From the NCBI RefSeq assembly GCF_900111375.1, contig NZ_FOHB01000010.1, forward strand, positions 97,068 to 161,067: a stretch of 64,000 nucleotides of DNA. Direction: 5' to 3'. Position 1 is the stretch's first letter. Every line of letters begins with the position of its first letter. Below are positions 8,045 through 16,355 of this stretch, in pieces. The notes under the pieces are model-generated. The model worked only from the letters and a program-made list of their open reading frames with translations, was not told the origin of the DNA and ran no database searches. Source of the stretch: Pedococcus cremeus. Its GTDB lineage: Bacteria; Actinomycetota; Actinomycetes; Actinomycetales; Dermatophilaceae. The position numbers and the translations under genes are program-made.

Positions 8045-8902
8045 ATGCTCGTCAGCAACGCCCTCATCGGTCTCCGCGAAGGCCTCGAGGCCGCCCTGGT
8101 CGTCGTCATCCTGGTGGCGTTCCTCGTCAAGACCGACCGCCGGTGGGCGCTGCGCTGGGTGTGGGCCGGGGTGGGTGTCGCGGTCGCCCTGTCGGTGGGC
8201 CTCGGCGCCGTGCTGACCTACGGCACCCGCCAGCTGTCGTTCCAGACGCAGGAGCTCGTCGGCGGGAGCGCCTCCATCATCGCCGTGGCCTTCGTGACCG
8301 GCATGGTCTTCTGGATGCGCTCCGCCTCGCGCACCATCTCCGGTGAGCTGAAGGGCAAGCTCGACAAGGCCATCGACGTCGGCCCGTGGGCGGTCGCCCT
8401 GGTCGGCTTCCTCGGCGTCGGCCGCGAGGGCCTCGAGACGGCCATCTTCTTCTACGCCACCGCCCAGGCCGCCGGCACCGGCACGGTGCAGCCGCTCATC
8501 GGCTGGGTGGTCGGCCTCGGCGCCGCCATCGCGCTCGGCGTGGCGATCTACCAGGGCGCCGTGCGCATCAACCTGGCGAAGTTCTTCCGCTACACCGGCG
8601 TGCTGCTCGTCTTCGTCGCCGGCGGCATCCTCGCCTACGGCATCCACGACCTGCAGGAGGCCGCGCTCCTGCCCGGCCTGCACGCGCTCGCCTTCGACGT
8701 CAGCAGCACCGTCGACCCCGGCTCCTGGTACGCCACCCTGCTCAAGGGCATCTTCAACTTCACGCCGGCCACCACCGTGCTGCAGGCGATCGCCTGGGTC
8801 GCCTACGTGGGCATCGTGCTCACGCTCTTCCTGCGGCCCCAGCGTCCACAGCGCCCGCAGCCGGCGCGCGCAGCCGAGCCCAGCGCCGCGCAGGCCGCCT
8901 GA
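8045..8902 (+). CDS. efeU: Ftr1/EfeU family high-affinity iron permease
   Basis: A 285-residue, seven-helix permease of the oxidase-dependent iron transporter family. The two iron-binding R-E-x-x-E motifs are intact: LREGLEAAL (residues 10-18) in helix 1 and GREGLETAI near residue 126 in helix 4. It carries iron across the cytoplasmic membrane in concert with EfeO (periplasmic/extracytoplasmic iron binder). ATG 8045 puts REGLE in the normal place. It is followed after 62 bases by a lipoprotein with the EfeO cupredoxin domain. No efeB (DyP peroxidase) and no full-length efeO with an M75 domain are present here, so the set is reduced. An iron box lies just upstream. Confidence 0.95.
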   Translation: MLVSNALIGLREGLEAALVVVILVAFLVKTDRRWALRWVWAGVGVAVALSVGLGAVLTYGTRQLSFQTQELVGGSASIIAVAFVTGMVFWMRSASRTISGELKGKLDKAIDVGPWAVALVGFLGVGREGLETAIFFYATAQAAGTGTVQPLIGWVVGLGAAIALGVAIYQGAVRINLAKFFRYTGVLLVFVAGGILAYGIHDLQEAALLPGLHALAFDVSSTVDPGSWYATLLKGIFNFTPATTVLQAIAWVAYVGIVLTLFLRPQRPQRPQPARAAEPSAAQAA

Positions 8903-8964
8903 CCTCGCTTCCGTTCGTCGTCCCTGGTCGCGCTCGCCGCGGCACCCCCTCCCAAGGAGCACTC

Positions 8965-9366
8965 ATGCGCATCACCCCTGCCCCCGCAGCTGTCGGGGCG
9001 GCCCTCCTGCTGGGCCTCACCGCCTGCGGCGGCTCGGACTCAGGTGAGGGCGCGAAGGGCTCGGGCGGCTCGGCGGCCACGTCCGGGGCGGTCGTGGTCG
9101 AGGCGACCGACACCGAGTGCAGGGTCTCGCGCACCACCTCGGCCGCCGGGACGGTGGAGTTCCAGGTGTCCAACAAGGGCACGCAGGTCAACGAGTTCTA
9201 CATCTACGCCAAGGACGGCCGCGTGCTGGGCGAGGTCGAGAACATCACCCCCGGCCTGAGCCGCACCCTCAAGGTCGAGCTCTCGCAGCCCGGCACCTAC
9301 GAGACCGCCTGCAAGCCCGGCATGAAGGGCGACGGCATCCGCGCGGACTTCACCGTCACCGGCTAG
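8965..9366 (+). CDS. EfeO-type cupredoxin-only lipoprotein
   Basis: A 133-residue lipoprotein: basic start, hydrophobic stretch, lipobox LGLTAC with Cys21, a Gly/Ser-rich linker, then a cupredoxin-like beta domain with TDTECRVS, VNEFYIYAKDGRVLGEVENITPG and YETACKPG. These match the N-terminal domain of EfeO, where the Cys and Glu residues near the ends are thought to bind metal ions. The C-terminal M75 (imelysin-like) domain of full EfeO is absent. AAGGAG (8954-8959) supports ATG 8965. It probably hands iron (or copper-oxidised iron) to the upstream permease at the outer membrane face of the cell membrane. Confidence 0.88.
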   Translation: MRITPAPAAVGAALLLGLTACGGSDSGEGAKGSGGSAATSGAVVVEATDTECRVSRTTSAAGTVEFQVSNKGTQVNEFYIYAKDGRVLGEVENITPGLSRTLKVELSQPGTYETACKPGMKGDGIRADFTVTG

Positions 9367-9387
9367 CCGGGGCAGGGCGCCCCGGCT
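9365..9387. terminator. Hairpin between convergent genes
   Basis: A 9-bp perfect stem (AGCCGGGGC / GCCCCGGCT) with a 5-base loop begins on the stop codon of the lipoprotein gene and faces the convergent PAP2 gene. There is no T-tract, so termination is plausible but not proven. Confidence 0.5.
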
Positions 9388-9408
9388 GGGCGGCGGTCAC
9401 GTCAGCGG

Positions 9409-10107
9409 TCAGGTCAGGGCGGGGGCCTTCTCCCGCGTCGACAGCTTCCCGGCCTCGCGGGCGCGGTGGCGGTACCAGCCGTAGGCGAGCAGGGCGCACA
9501 GCAGGCCGTTGAGCATGCCGACCGCCACGTCGGTGACGTGGTGCATCCCGCGGTAGAGCCGCGCGTAGGTCACCAGGAGCGGCACGAGCAGGCACACGAC
9601 GGTGACGCTCCAGCGCAGCCAGGCGTGCTCGATGCGGCTGGCGAGAAGGACGAAGGAGAGGTAGAGGGCCGTCGAGGCCCCGACGTGGCCGCTGGGGTAG
9701 CTCGAGGTCGGCGGCGCGGGGTCGAGGTGGGACACCTTCGGCCGGGGGCGCCCGACGACGTTGGCGGCGATCACGAAGATGGTCGCCTGCAGGGAGATGG
9801 CGATGAGCGGCACGAGGGAGAAGAGCCAGTCGCGCGTCCGCCAGAGCAGGACCGCGGTGACCAGGACGCAGACCCCGATGACGATCTCGGTGTTGCCCAT
9901 GTGGGACCACACCATCGTGATGGTGTTCCACGTCGAGGAACGCTGCCCGGCGAGGTCCTTGTTGACGACCTCCTCCTCGCGGGAGAAGCCGATGAGGGGG
10001 CCCGTGAGGGCGTAGCCGAACCCGACGATCAGCCCCCAGATGACTATGCCTGGGCCGACGGCCCGGGTGATGAGGTCACGGCCGTCTTCCCTATGAACCC
10101 GATCCAT
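9409..10107 (-). CDS. PAP2-family membrane phosphatase (second of two)
   Basis: A 232-residue protein with six predicted helices and the PAP2 catalytic set: a degenerate first motif ending GRPRP, PSGHVG (second motif) and ARLYRGMHHVTD (third motif with the catalytic His and Asp). The family removes phosphate from lipid phosphates such as phosphatidic acid or polyprenyl pyrophosphate on the outer membrane face. Start ATG 10107 is inferred from the protein; it lies within the 3' end of the upstream PAP2 gene (64-base overlap) and has no Shine-Dalgarno sequence, suggesting translation depends on the upstream gene. It ends the DAG kinase-PAP2-PAP2 operon. Confidence 0.82.
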   Translation of the reverse strand: MDRVHREDGRDLITRAVGPGIVIWGLIVGFGYALTGPLIGFSREEEVVNKDLAGQRSSTWNTITMVWSHMGNTEIVIGVCVLVTAVLLWRTRDWLFSLVPLIAISLQATIFVIAANVVGRPRPKVSHLDPAPPTSSYPSGHVGASTALYLSFVLLASRIEHAWLRWSVTVVCLLVPLLVTYARLYRGMHHVTDVAVGMLNGLLCALLAYGWYRHRAREAGKLSTREKAPALT

Positions 10108-10772
10108 GAGGAGAAGGTAATCCCAATTCCGAGCAGAACGCCTGCCAGAACGTCGCTGGGGAAGTGCGCGCCGAGGAACATCCGGTCGGCACCGACCAGC
10201 AGAACCAGGGCCGTGGCCACCCCGACGGCGACCTTGCGCGCCGTCCGGGACAGCAGCGGCCAGAGCACGAACACCATGACGGTGGCGAAGACGGTGACGT
10301 TGAGCGCGTGGCCCGAGGGGAACGAGTAGCCCGGCGCGTGGGAGACCGGGTCGGCCACGACGGGGCGCGCCCGCTGCACGAGCAGCTTGCTGGCGTAGCC
10401 GACGAACCACCCCACCATCAGGGTCGCGAAGCCCCACAGGGCCCGGTTGCGGAGGTCCTTGGCCAGCCAGGCCCAGAGGCAGACCAGCGTCCCGAGCGCC
10501 ATCAGCCACTTGGGCTGCGACACCTCCTGCACGAAGACGAAGAAGCCCACCAGGTGGTGCGACCGGGTGAAGTCCGTGGCGCGGCGGATGACCGCGTTGT
10601 CGAAGCTGATGAGCGGGTTGAACTGCTCCCGGATGAGCAGGGCGAGCAGGGTGACCGGAAGAGCCGCTGCCAGCGCCAGCGCGACCGCCCGCAGGGCGCG
10701 CACCCCGCGCGAGGGCCGCTCGGCGTCGGACCTGGGCGCCGTCGCAGCGGCTGCCGAACGCGGCGCGCTCAC
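10044..10772 (-). CDS. PAP2-family membrane phosphatase (first of two)
   Basis: A 242-residue, six-helix protein with all three PAP2 motifs: KLLVQRARPVV, YSFPSGHALN and DRMFLGAHFPSDV. Predicted extracytoplasmic lipid phosphatase. GTG 10772 overlaps the TAG of the lipid kinase gene by one base (TAGTG), so it is translationally coupled. Coupling with a kinase that would phosphorylate the product of the phosphatase suggests recycling of diacylglycerol/phosphatidate or undecaprenol/undecaprenyl phosphate. Which lipid is used cannot be read from the sequence. It is distinct in sequence from the PAP2 protein that follows. Confidence 0.88.
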   Translation of the reverse strand: MSAPRSAAAATAPRSDAERPSRGVRALRAVALALAAALPVTLLALLIREQFNPLISFDNAVIRRATDFTRSHHLVGFFVFVQEVSQPKWLMALGTLVCLWAWLAKDLRNRALWGFATLMVGWFVGYASKLLVQRARPVVADPVSHAPGYSFPSGHALNVTVFATVMVFVLWPLLSRTARKVAVGVATALVLLVGADRMFLGAHFPSDVLAGVLLGIGITFSSWIGFIGKTAVTSSPGPSAQA

Positions 10773-11887
10773 TACTCCACCGCCCCGACACGCACGATGA
10801 GCGAGAGCGGCACCACCTCGGCGCTGATCGCCCGAGCCTCTCCGATGGGGTCTCCGTCGAGCTGGACCTCCTGCGGGCGGTCTGCCCGGACCTCCACACC
10901 GGTGGTGGTGTAGTGGTCGACGCGGGGGTGGCCCCGGCGGCGGCGGGAGGCCAACCGGGCAGCCACGGCGGCCCAGCCGGCGATCCCCTGCGGGGAGAGC
11001 GCCACGACGTCGAGCTTGCCGTCGTCGACCTCGGCCTCCGGCATGAGCACGAGCCCGCCGAGGAGCTTGCCGCAGTTGCCGACGACCACGGTGCGCGTGC
11101 GCCGGCTGAACTCGTCGCCCTCGGCGGTCTTCACGCGCACCTTGAACCGCGGGCCGCGCAGGTTGCGCGCGCCGGACACGACATAGGCGGGCCAGCCGAC
11201 CTTGGCCTTGAGCTTCTCGGGGGCGCCGGCCATGATCGCCGCGTCGAACCCGAGGCCGGCCATGACGAGGAAGATGTGCTTCTCGGGACGCTCGTGCTCC
11301 CCGGACGCGTCGACCGTGAGCCGGCCGACGTCGACGCGCTTGTTCTGGCCGGTCAGCGCCACCCGCAGGGCGTCCTCGAGGGAGTCCACGGGCAGCTCGA
11401 GGTTGCGGGCGAGCAGGTTTCCCGTGCCGCCGGGCAGCAGGCCCATGGGCGTCTCGGTGCCGACGAGGGCCTCGCCCACCGCGCGCACCGTGCCGTCACC
11501 GCCGAGGGCGCACACCACGGTGACGCCCTTCTCGAGCGCCTGGTGGGCCTGGCCGGTGCCGGTGTCCTTGGCCGTGGTCTCGATGAAGAGCGGCTCCTCC
11601 CAGCCGAGCTCGCTGCACACGCCGCTGATGCGGCGCTGCACCGCGGGGAGGTCCTCGAACTTGGTCGGGTTGACGATGATGGCCGCCTGGCGGCGCGATG
11701 TCTCAGTCTGCACGTGGCCCTCCGGGCGGAACTCGTTGCGGTGGGGGCGGCGGCGCCAGCTGCGACGGCCACGGTGGGCACCGGAGGCTGCTGCCTTCCG
11801 GGACGAGGCGGAGGCGACGAGCAACGCCAGGGCCAGCACCACGATGATGGCGCCGATCGCGATCCACCCAGCGTTCTCCTGAAGCAC
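10772..11887 (-). CDS. Diacylglycerol kinase-family lipid kinase
   Basis: A 371-residue protein of the DAGK_cat (DgkB/YegS) superfamily that uses ATP to phosphorylate a lipid alcohol. Seen: a single N-terminal membrane helix (about residues 8-27), a basic linker, then the kinase domain with IIVNPTKF, the nucleotide-binding CALGGDGTVRAV, LPGGTGNLLARNL, and the C-terminal beta-sandwich with FDAAIMAG and VDDGKLDVV. The membrane anchor is an addition to the usual soluble enzyme. GTG 11887 is chosen because the hydrophobic anchor follows at once; a shorter start would still keep the kinase domain. First gene of a three-gene operon with two PAP2 phosphatases. Confidence 0.92.
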   Translation of the reverse strand: MLQENAGWIAIGAIIVVLALALLVASASSRKAAASGAHRGRRSWRRRPHRNEFRPEGHVQTETSRRQAAIIVNPTKFEDLPAVQRRISGVCSELGWEEPLFIETTAKDTGTGQAHQALEKGVTVVCALGGDGTVRAVGEALVGTETPMGLLPGGTGNLLARNLELPVDSLEDALRVALTGQNKRVDVGRLTVDASGEHERPEKHIFLVMAGLGFDAAIMAGAPEKLKAKVGWPAYVVSGARNLRGPRFKVRVKTAEGDEFSRRTRTVVVGNCGKLLGGLVLMPEAEVDDGKLDVVALSPQGIAGWAAVAARLASRRRRGHPRVDHYTTTGVEVRADRPQEVQLDGDPIGEARAISAEVVPLSLIVRVGAVE

Positions 11888-11937
11888 AGCGCGACGGTAC
11901 CCGACAGTAGCGGTGCACGCGCCGCCACGCCTGCCGG

Positions 11938-12444
11938 TCAGACGGCGCGCTGGTAGGCCAGCAGGTCGACTCCCGGCACCGGCTCCCAGTCGCGCCCGGG
12001 GTCGCGCACGAAGCCGAGGCGCTCGTAGACCCGGTGGGCCGGCAGCATCGACGGCTGCGTCGACATCACCAGCCCGTGCAGCCCGAGCTCCCGGGCGCGC
12101 TCGATGCAGTGGCGAACCAGGGCCTCGCCCACCCCCCGGCCGCGCGCCGCGTGGGCGACCGCGAGCATGCGGAACTCACCCTCCTGCGGCCCGGCCAGCT
12201 CGGCGTAGCCGCTGCCCGGGGCGGCGAACGTCACCGACCCCAGCACGCGGCCCGACTCCTCCTCGACAGCCACCCAGAGCTCGCCCTCGCGGTCGCGCGA
12301 GGCGGCGTCGGCCAGCACCGCGGCATACGGCATCCCGGCCGGGAGGTGACCGTCGTCGACGTAGGCGCGCACGGTCAGCTCGCCGACCGCGGCGTAGTCG
12401 TCGGGGGTGGCGCGGCGGACGGTCCAGGGGAGGGAGTCGGGCAT
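11938..12444 (-). CDS. GNAT-family N-acetyltransferase
   Basis: A 168-residue acetyl-CoA-dependent acetyltransferase. Seen: VRRATPDDYAAVGELTVRAY at the N-terminus, LWVAVEEESGRVLGSVTF (beta 2-3), then EFRMLAVAHAARGRGVGEALVRHC, which contains the acetyl-CoA-binding R-G-x-G-x-G/A (motif A), and the C-terminal RVYERLGF. The acceptor is unknown. ATG 12444 is favoured over longer in-frame starts because the conserved part begins right after it. It is divergent from the Na+/H+ antiporter with a 94-base gap. Confidence 0.88.
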   Translation of the reverse strand: MPDSLPWTVRRATPDDYAAVGELTVRAYVDDGHLPAGMPYAAVLADAASRDREGELWVAVEEESGRVLGSVTFAAPGSGYAELAGPQEGEFRMLAVAHAARGRGVGEALVRHCIERARELGLHGLVMSTQPSMLPAHRVYERLGFVRDPGRDWEPVPGVDLLAYQRAV

Positions 12445-12538
12445 GCCCGTCATTCTGCTCGCCATCCCGCTGGTCATCCTGTTCGTGACCGTGTCCGGCG
12501 GCCGCGCGACGGCCGTGGAGCGGTGGGACAGTGGGCAC

Positions 12539-13849
12539 ATGCCGGCGGACCTCGTCTACCTCGTGGGCGGGGTCTCCCTCCTGCTCGCCGTCGTGCTGCC
12601 CTCGGCCCTGCGCAAGGTCGCGCTCTCTGCGCCGCTCGTGCTGGTGGGGGTGGGCGCCGTCATCGGTCTGCTGCCCATCTCGGGCAGCGAGCCGTTCGAC
12701 CCCACCCAGCACCTCGGGCTCATCGAGCACGTCACCGAGGTGACCGTGCTCATCGCCCTCATGGGGGTGGGCCTGGCCCTCGACCGGCCGCTGTCGTTCC
12801 GCGACCGCGCGGCGTGGGGACGGTGGTCGTCGACGTGGAAGCTGCTGGGCATCGCCATGCCGCTGACCATCGCCGGGGTCGCCCTGCTGGGCTGGTGGGG
12901 CCTCGGCATCGCCCCGGCTGCCGCCCTGCTGCTCGGCGCCGCCCTCGCGCCCACCGACCCGGTGCTGGCCTCCGACGTCCAGGTCGAGGGACCCACCGTC
13001 GACGAGGCCGCGGAGAAGGTCGACGAGGAGGACGAGGTGCGCTTCGCGCTCACCTCGGAGGCCGGCCTCAACGACGGCCTCGCCTTCCCCTTCGTGTATG
13101 CCGCGCTGTTCCTGGCGACCAAGGGCGCCGTGAGCGGGTGGGGACTGGAGTGGCTCACGTGGGAGCTGGTGGGCAAGGTCGTCGTCGGGGTGCTGGTGGG
13201 CGTCGCCATCGGCTGGGTCCTGGGCAACGTCGCCTTCCGCTCCCGCGCCCGCTCCCTGCGGGTGGCGGAGACCGGCGAGCCGCTGATGGCGCTCGCGGCC
13301 GTGCTGCTCGCCTACGGCGCGAGCGAGGTCGTGGGCGGCTACGGGTTCCTCGCGGTGTTCAGCTGTGCCATGACGATCCGCTCGGCCGAGCGCAGCCACG
13401 AGTACCACGCCCTGATGCACCAGGTCGTCGAGCGCCTCGAACGGCTGCTGACCCTGCTCGTGCTGCTGTTCCTCGGCTTCGGGCTCACCCACGGGCTGCT
13501 CTCCAACCTCGACTGGCGCGGCACACTCGTCGGGGTGGCGCTGGTGTTCGTCATCCGGCCGCTCGCCGGGTGGCTGGCCCTCTCGGTGGGCCGACGCGTC
13601 GGCGGGGACCGGCGGTACCACGCCCTCGAACGCCGGGAGCGCTGGGCCACCGCCTTCTTCGGCGTCCGCGGGGTGGGCACGGTCTACTACCTCGCCTACG
13701 CCTTCGGGCACGCCACCTTCCCCGAGCAGCGCTGGCTCTGGTCGACCGCCGTCTTCACGATCGTGCTCAGCGTCGTCGTGCACGGCATCGCCGTCACGCC
13801 GGTGATGCGCAGCCTCGAACGCTGCCGGGCGACGCTGCGTCGGGCGTAG
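12539..13849 (+). CDS. CPA1-family Na+(K+)/H+ antiporter, NhaP type
   Basis: A 436-residue membrane protein with about twelve helices that exchanges cytosolic Na+ (or K+) for protons. Signature blocks: ALAPTDPVLASDVQVEGP (the TDP of the transport site), EDEVRFALTSEAGLNDGLAFPFV (the ND ion-binding pair), and a late FGVRGVGTVYYLAY. ATG 12539 is chosen because the usual first helix (VYLVGGVSLLLAVVLPSAL) follows; an in-frame ATG at 12443 would add a further hydrophobic segment but would share its bases with the start codon of the divergent GNAT gene. No regulatory C-terminal domain is present. Confidence 0.9.
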   Translation: MPADLVYLVGGVSLLLAVVLPSALRKVALSAPLVLVGVGAVIGLLPISGSEPFDPTQHLGLIEHVTEVTVLIALMGVGLALDRPLSFRDRAAWGRWSSTWKLLGIAMPLTIAGVALLGWWGLGIAPAAALLLGAALAPTDPVLASDVQVEGPTVDEAAEKVDEEDEVRFALTSEAGLNDGLAFPFVYAALFLATKGAVSGWGLEWLTWELVGKVVVGVLVGVAIGWVLGNVAFRSRARSLRVAETGEPLMALAAVLLAYGASEVVGGYGFLAVFSCAMTIRSAERSHEYHALMHQVVERLERLLTLLVLLFLGFGLTHGLLSNLDWRGTLVGVALVFVIRPLAGWLALSVGRRVGGDRRYHALERRERWATAFFGVRGVGTVYYLAYAFGHATFPEQRWLWSTAVFTIVLSVVVHGIAVTPVMRSLERCRATLRRA

Positions 13850-13852
13850 CGT
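13847..13852 (+). promoter_or_regulatory. -10 element of a leaderless transcript
   Basis: TAGCGT starts with the stop codon of the antiporter gene and is followed by 7 bases and ATG 13860, without a ribosome binding site. Confidence 0.4.
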
Positions 13853-13859
13853 GGCCGCC

Positions 13860-14417
13860 ATGACGGAGCACGCCGACACACCCCTCGAGCCCGAGCCGCT
13901 CCCTGTCGAGCCGGACACCAAGGACTGGACTTGGACGCTGCACGAGACCTGTCCCGAGTGCGGCTTCACCGCCGGTGAGGTCGACGGGCCCTCGGTCGCC
14001 GACCGCGTGCAGGCCCTCACCGAGCCCTGGCAGGACGTGTTGGCCCGGCCCGACGCCACCACCCGTCCGACGCCGACGACCTGGTCGCCGCTGGAGTACG
14101 CGTGCCACGTCCGCGACGTCTGCCGCGTCTTCACGGAGCGGGTGGACTGGATGCTGCGCAAGGACGGCCCGGACTTCCCGAACTGGGACCAGGACAACGC
14201 CGCCGTCGCCGGCCGCTACCACCTGCAGGACCCCGCCGTGGTGGCCCGTGAGCTGCGGGAGGCCGCCGACGACGTGCGCGCCGCCTTCGCCAGCGTCGAG
14301 CGAGGCCAGTGGCAGCGCACCGGCCGCCGCAGCAACGGCTCCCTGTTCACCATCGAGAGCCTGGGCCAGTACTTCCTCCACGACCTGGCCCACCACCTGG
14401 TGGACGTCGACGCCTGA
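13860..14417 (+). CDS. DinB-like (MDMPI superfamily) protein with Cys pair
   Basis: A 185-residue four-helix-bundle protein of the DinB/YfiT superfamily, whose members are metal-dependent, often thiol (mycothiol/bacillithiol)-linked transferases or of unknown activity. Seen: an N-terminal ETCPECGFTAGEV insert with a CxxC pair, then TTWSPLEYACHVRDVCRVF containing the first metal His, and the C-terminal LGQYFLHDLAHHLVDV, where two His complete the usual three-His site. ATG 13860 is chosen; GTG 13851 is also in frame. One of three DinB-superfamily genes in this window. Confidence 0.8.
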   Translation: MTEHADTPLEPEPLPVEPDTKDWTWTLHETCPECGFTAGEVDGPSVADRVQALTEPWQDVLARPDATTRPTPTTWSPLEYACHVRDVCRVFTERVDWMLRKDGPDFPNWDQDNAAVAGRYHLQDPAVVARELREAADDVRAAFASVERGQWQRTGRRSNGSLFTIESLGQYFLHDLAHHLVDVDA

Positions 14418-14470
14418 GGCGCGCCCGCGGCAGACCGGCCCGCGGAATACCGGCCCGGGCTCCCCGCGGA

Positions 14471-15574
14471 TCAGGCGGGGGCGGGCTGCCTCCCGGTCGG
14501 CTCGGGCGCCTCGGCGCGCACCTCGTGGACCGGCCAGAAGTGGTCGTGCATCGTCGTGACCAGCGACAGGAGCAGCACGAAGAAGAGAGCGCCGGCGAGG
14601 TTGAGGGAGCCGCTGTCGCGGCGCAGCAGCCAGTCGCCGAGGACCACGAGGCCCATGTTGACCGCGACGCGGGCGGCGAAGGCGCCCGTCAGCGTCTCCA
14701 TGGAGCGGGCCGCGCGCGCCGCCCACAGCGTGATCGCGGCGTTGATGACCACGAAGACCGCGACACCGGTGAACAGGGTCGTGCTCCGCGCCTCCGAGCC
14801 GGGGAGGACGCTGGCGTAGACGACGCTGATGAGCCCAACGAGCACGACCTTCTCCAGGGTCGGCACCGAGAGCACGCGGTAGTGGGAGGCGACCCAGGCC
14901 GAGCGCTCGGCCGGCTCGTCGATCGCGGCGGGCAGCGGGTCGGCGGACACGTGCCAGGGCCAGTCGGCGGGCCGGAGCCGGGGCCGCACGACGAACCAGA
15001 GGACCGCGAGCAGCGCGAGGAGGGCGAGCACGACGGCCGGCCCGAACCACGCGACCTCCTGCACCGTGTCGGTGAAGTCGAGCTGGGCGATGTGGATCCA
15101 CCACTCCTGCGGCAGCTTCACCACGACCCAGATGAGGCCGGCGGTCCAGACCCACACCCGCAGCCCGTAGCGGGTGGGGTCCCAGCGCAGGCGCACGACC
15201 TCGTAGGCGATGAAGAAGTACTCGAAGGTGTTCGGGAAGATGAGCAGCAGCGGCCGCCACTGGGTCAGCTCGAACGCGACGACGCCGACGAGCCGGTAGA
15301 AGTACAGGAACCGCCCCACCTGCCAGGCCGGACCGCTGGTCCAGTTCCGCAGCGTCGAGAGGTAGGCGACGCAGAGGTAGAAGACGTCCATCGCCTTGTC
15401 GTAGCCCTGGTAGCCGGGCGGGTCGTAGCCGAAGGCCTGGAAGATTGACTGGTCGATGCCGTCGAGCACCAGGCAGGCGAGGAGCGCCGGCAGCGGGAAC
15501 CGCGGGATGAGCAGCGGCAGCAGGAACCGGCCGCCCACCACGGCGAGGAAGACGACCTGCGTCCCCGTGTCCAC
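14471..15574 (-). CDS. Polytopic membrane protein of unknown function
   Basis: A 367-residue protein with about nine hydrophobic helices. Noticeable features are an early DGIDQSIFQAFGYDP segment, many aromatic residues in the middle (FLYFYRLVG, FEYFFIAYEVVRLRW, PQEWWIHIAQLDFTD) and a long polar loop around residues 205-235. I do not recognise a named family. Similar sequences seem to me to be actinobacterial conserved hypotheticals. GTG 15574 is the first start of the frame and begins at the first helix; no Shine-Dalgarno sequence is visible. It lies 42 bases downstream of the LysE-type exporter on the same strand and could be in one operon with it. Confidence 0.7.
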   Translation of the reverse strand: MDTGTQVVFLAVVGGRFLLPLLIPRFPLPALLACLVLDGIDQSIFQAFGYDPPGYQGYDKAMDVFYLCVAYLSTLRNWTSGPAWQVGRFLYFYRLVGVVAFELTQWRPLLLIFPNTFEYFFIAYEVVRLRWDPTRYGLRVWVWTAGLIWVVVKLPQEWWIHIAQLDFTDTVQEVAWFGPAVVLALLALLAVLWFVVRPRLRPADWPWHVSADPLPAAIDEPAERSAWVASHYRVLSVPTLEKVVLVGLISVVYASVLPGSEARSTTLFTGVAVFVVINAAITLWAARAARSMETLTGAFAARVAVNMGLVVLGDWLLRRDSGSLNLAGALFFVLLLSLVTTMHDHFWPVHEVRAEAPEPTGRQPAPA

Positions 15575-15616
15575 GACGGTGCCCGGCCCTCGGTCGCGCC
15601 CGGCCTGCGCCGGCCC

Positions 15617-16252
15617 CTAGGCCCGCTGCGGTCCGCCGGTGAGCAGGGCCGCCCCGCCGAGGGCGAGGTAGACCGTGCCGCTGACCAGGTGGCTGCGCCG
15701 CATCACGCGTGGGCGCCGGGCGAGCCAGGCGCCGATCGCCCCGGCCGAGAGGGCGTAGAGCGAGTCGAAGGTGACACCGATGACGACGAACACCGTGCCG
15801 AGCACCAGCGCCTGGCTCGCCACGGCGCCGTCGGCAGGATGGATGAACTGCGGGAAGAAGGCGAGGAAGAACAGGGCCACCTTGGGGTTGGTGATGCCCA
15901 CCAGAAAGGCGTCGGCGAAGGCGCGTCGGCCGCTCACCGGGGGCGGCGTCTCCAGCTTGAAGCGGCCCCGCGACCGCAGCTCCCTCACCGCCAGGAACAC
16001 CAGGTAGGCCACACCGGCGTACTTCACCACCGTGAACGCCACGACCGACGACGAGATGACCGCCGTCAGGCCGAGGGCCGTGAGCACCACGAAGACGGCG
16101 GTGGCGCTGGCGACGCCCGCGGTGGAGGCCAGCGCCGAGCGACGCCCCTGCGAGATGCCACGGCTGATGATGTAGAGCAGGTTGGGCCCCGGCACGAGCA
16201 CGAGGGCAGCCGCGGCGGCTGCGAAGGCCAACAGGGTCGTCGGTGAGGGCAT
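15617..16252 (-). CDS. LysE/RhtB family amino acid (homoserine/threonine-type) exporter
   Basis: A 211-residue, six-helix exporter. Seen: the N-terminal family motif LVPGPNLLYIISRGISQGRRSAL (a G-x-G/PGPN followed by RG-x-x-GRR), VKYAGVAYLVFLAVREL, and FLVGITNPKVALFFLAFFPQF, which is diagnostic of RhtB. It exports amino acids or related metabolites driven by the proton gradient. GGAG 5 bases upstream supports ATG 16252. Substrate cannot be read from sequence. Confidence 0.92.
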   Translation of the reverse strand: MPSPTTLLAFAAAAAALVLVPGPNLLYIISRGISQGRRSALASTAGVASATAVFVVLTALGLTAVISSSVVAFTVVKYAGVAYLVFLAVRELRSRGRFKLETPPPVSGRRAFADAFLVGITNPKVALFFLAFFPQFIHPADGAVASQALVLGTVFVVIGVTFDSLYALSAGAIGAWLARRPRVMRRSHLVSGTVYLALGGAALLTGGPQRA

Positions 16253-16343
16253 GGTGGCTCCGGGGGATCGTGCGGCGCTGCTCCTCGCAGGATGGCAGCC
16301 CGGGGGCGCCGGCTGCCACGAGTTTCACGCTTCGGGCGGCCGA

Positions 16344-16349
16344 TAGGCT
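16344..16349 (+). promoter_or_regulatory. -10 element of a leaderless serS transcript
   Basis: TAGGCT, 6 bases, then GTG 16356. No ribosome binding site is present. Confidence 0.5.
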
Positions 16350-16355
16350 GGGCCG

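Noticed and set aside
8940..9366. A complete efeO-efeB continuation after the iron permease
   Set aside because: The lipoprotein ends after the cupredoxin domain and the next gene is a convergent PAP2 phosphatase; no M75 or DyP sequence is present in any frame here.
12407..12539. Longer N-terminus for the Na+/H+ antiporter (starts at 12407 or 12443)
   Set aside because: These starts lie inside or on the start codon of the divergent GNAT gene; the normal first helix begins at 12539.
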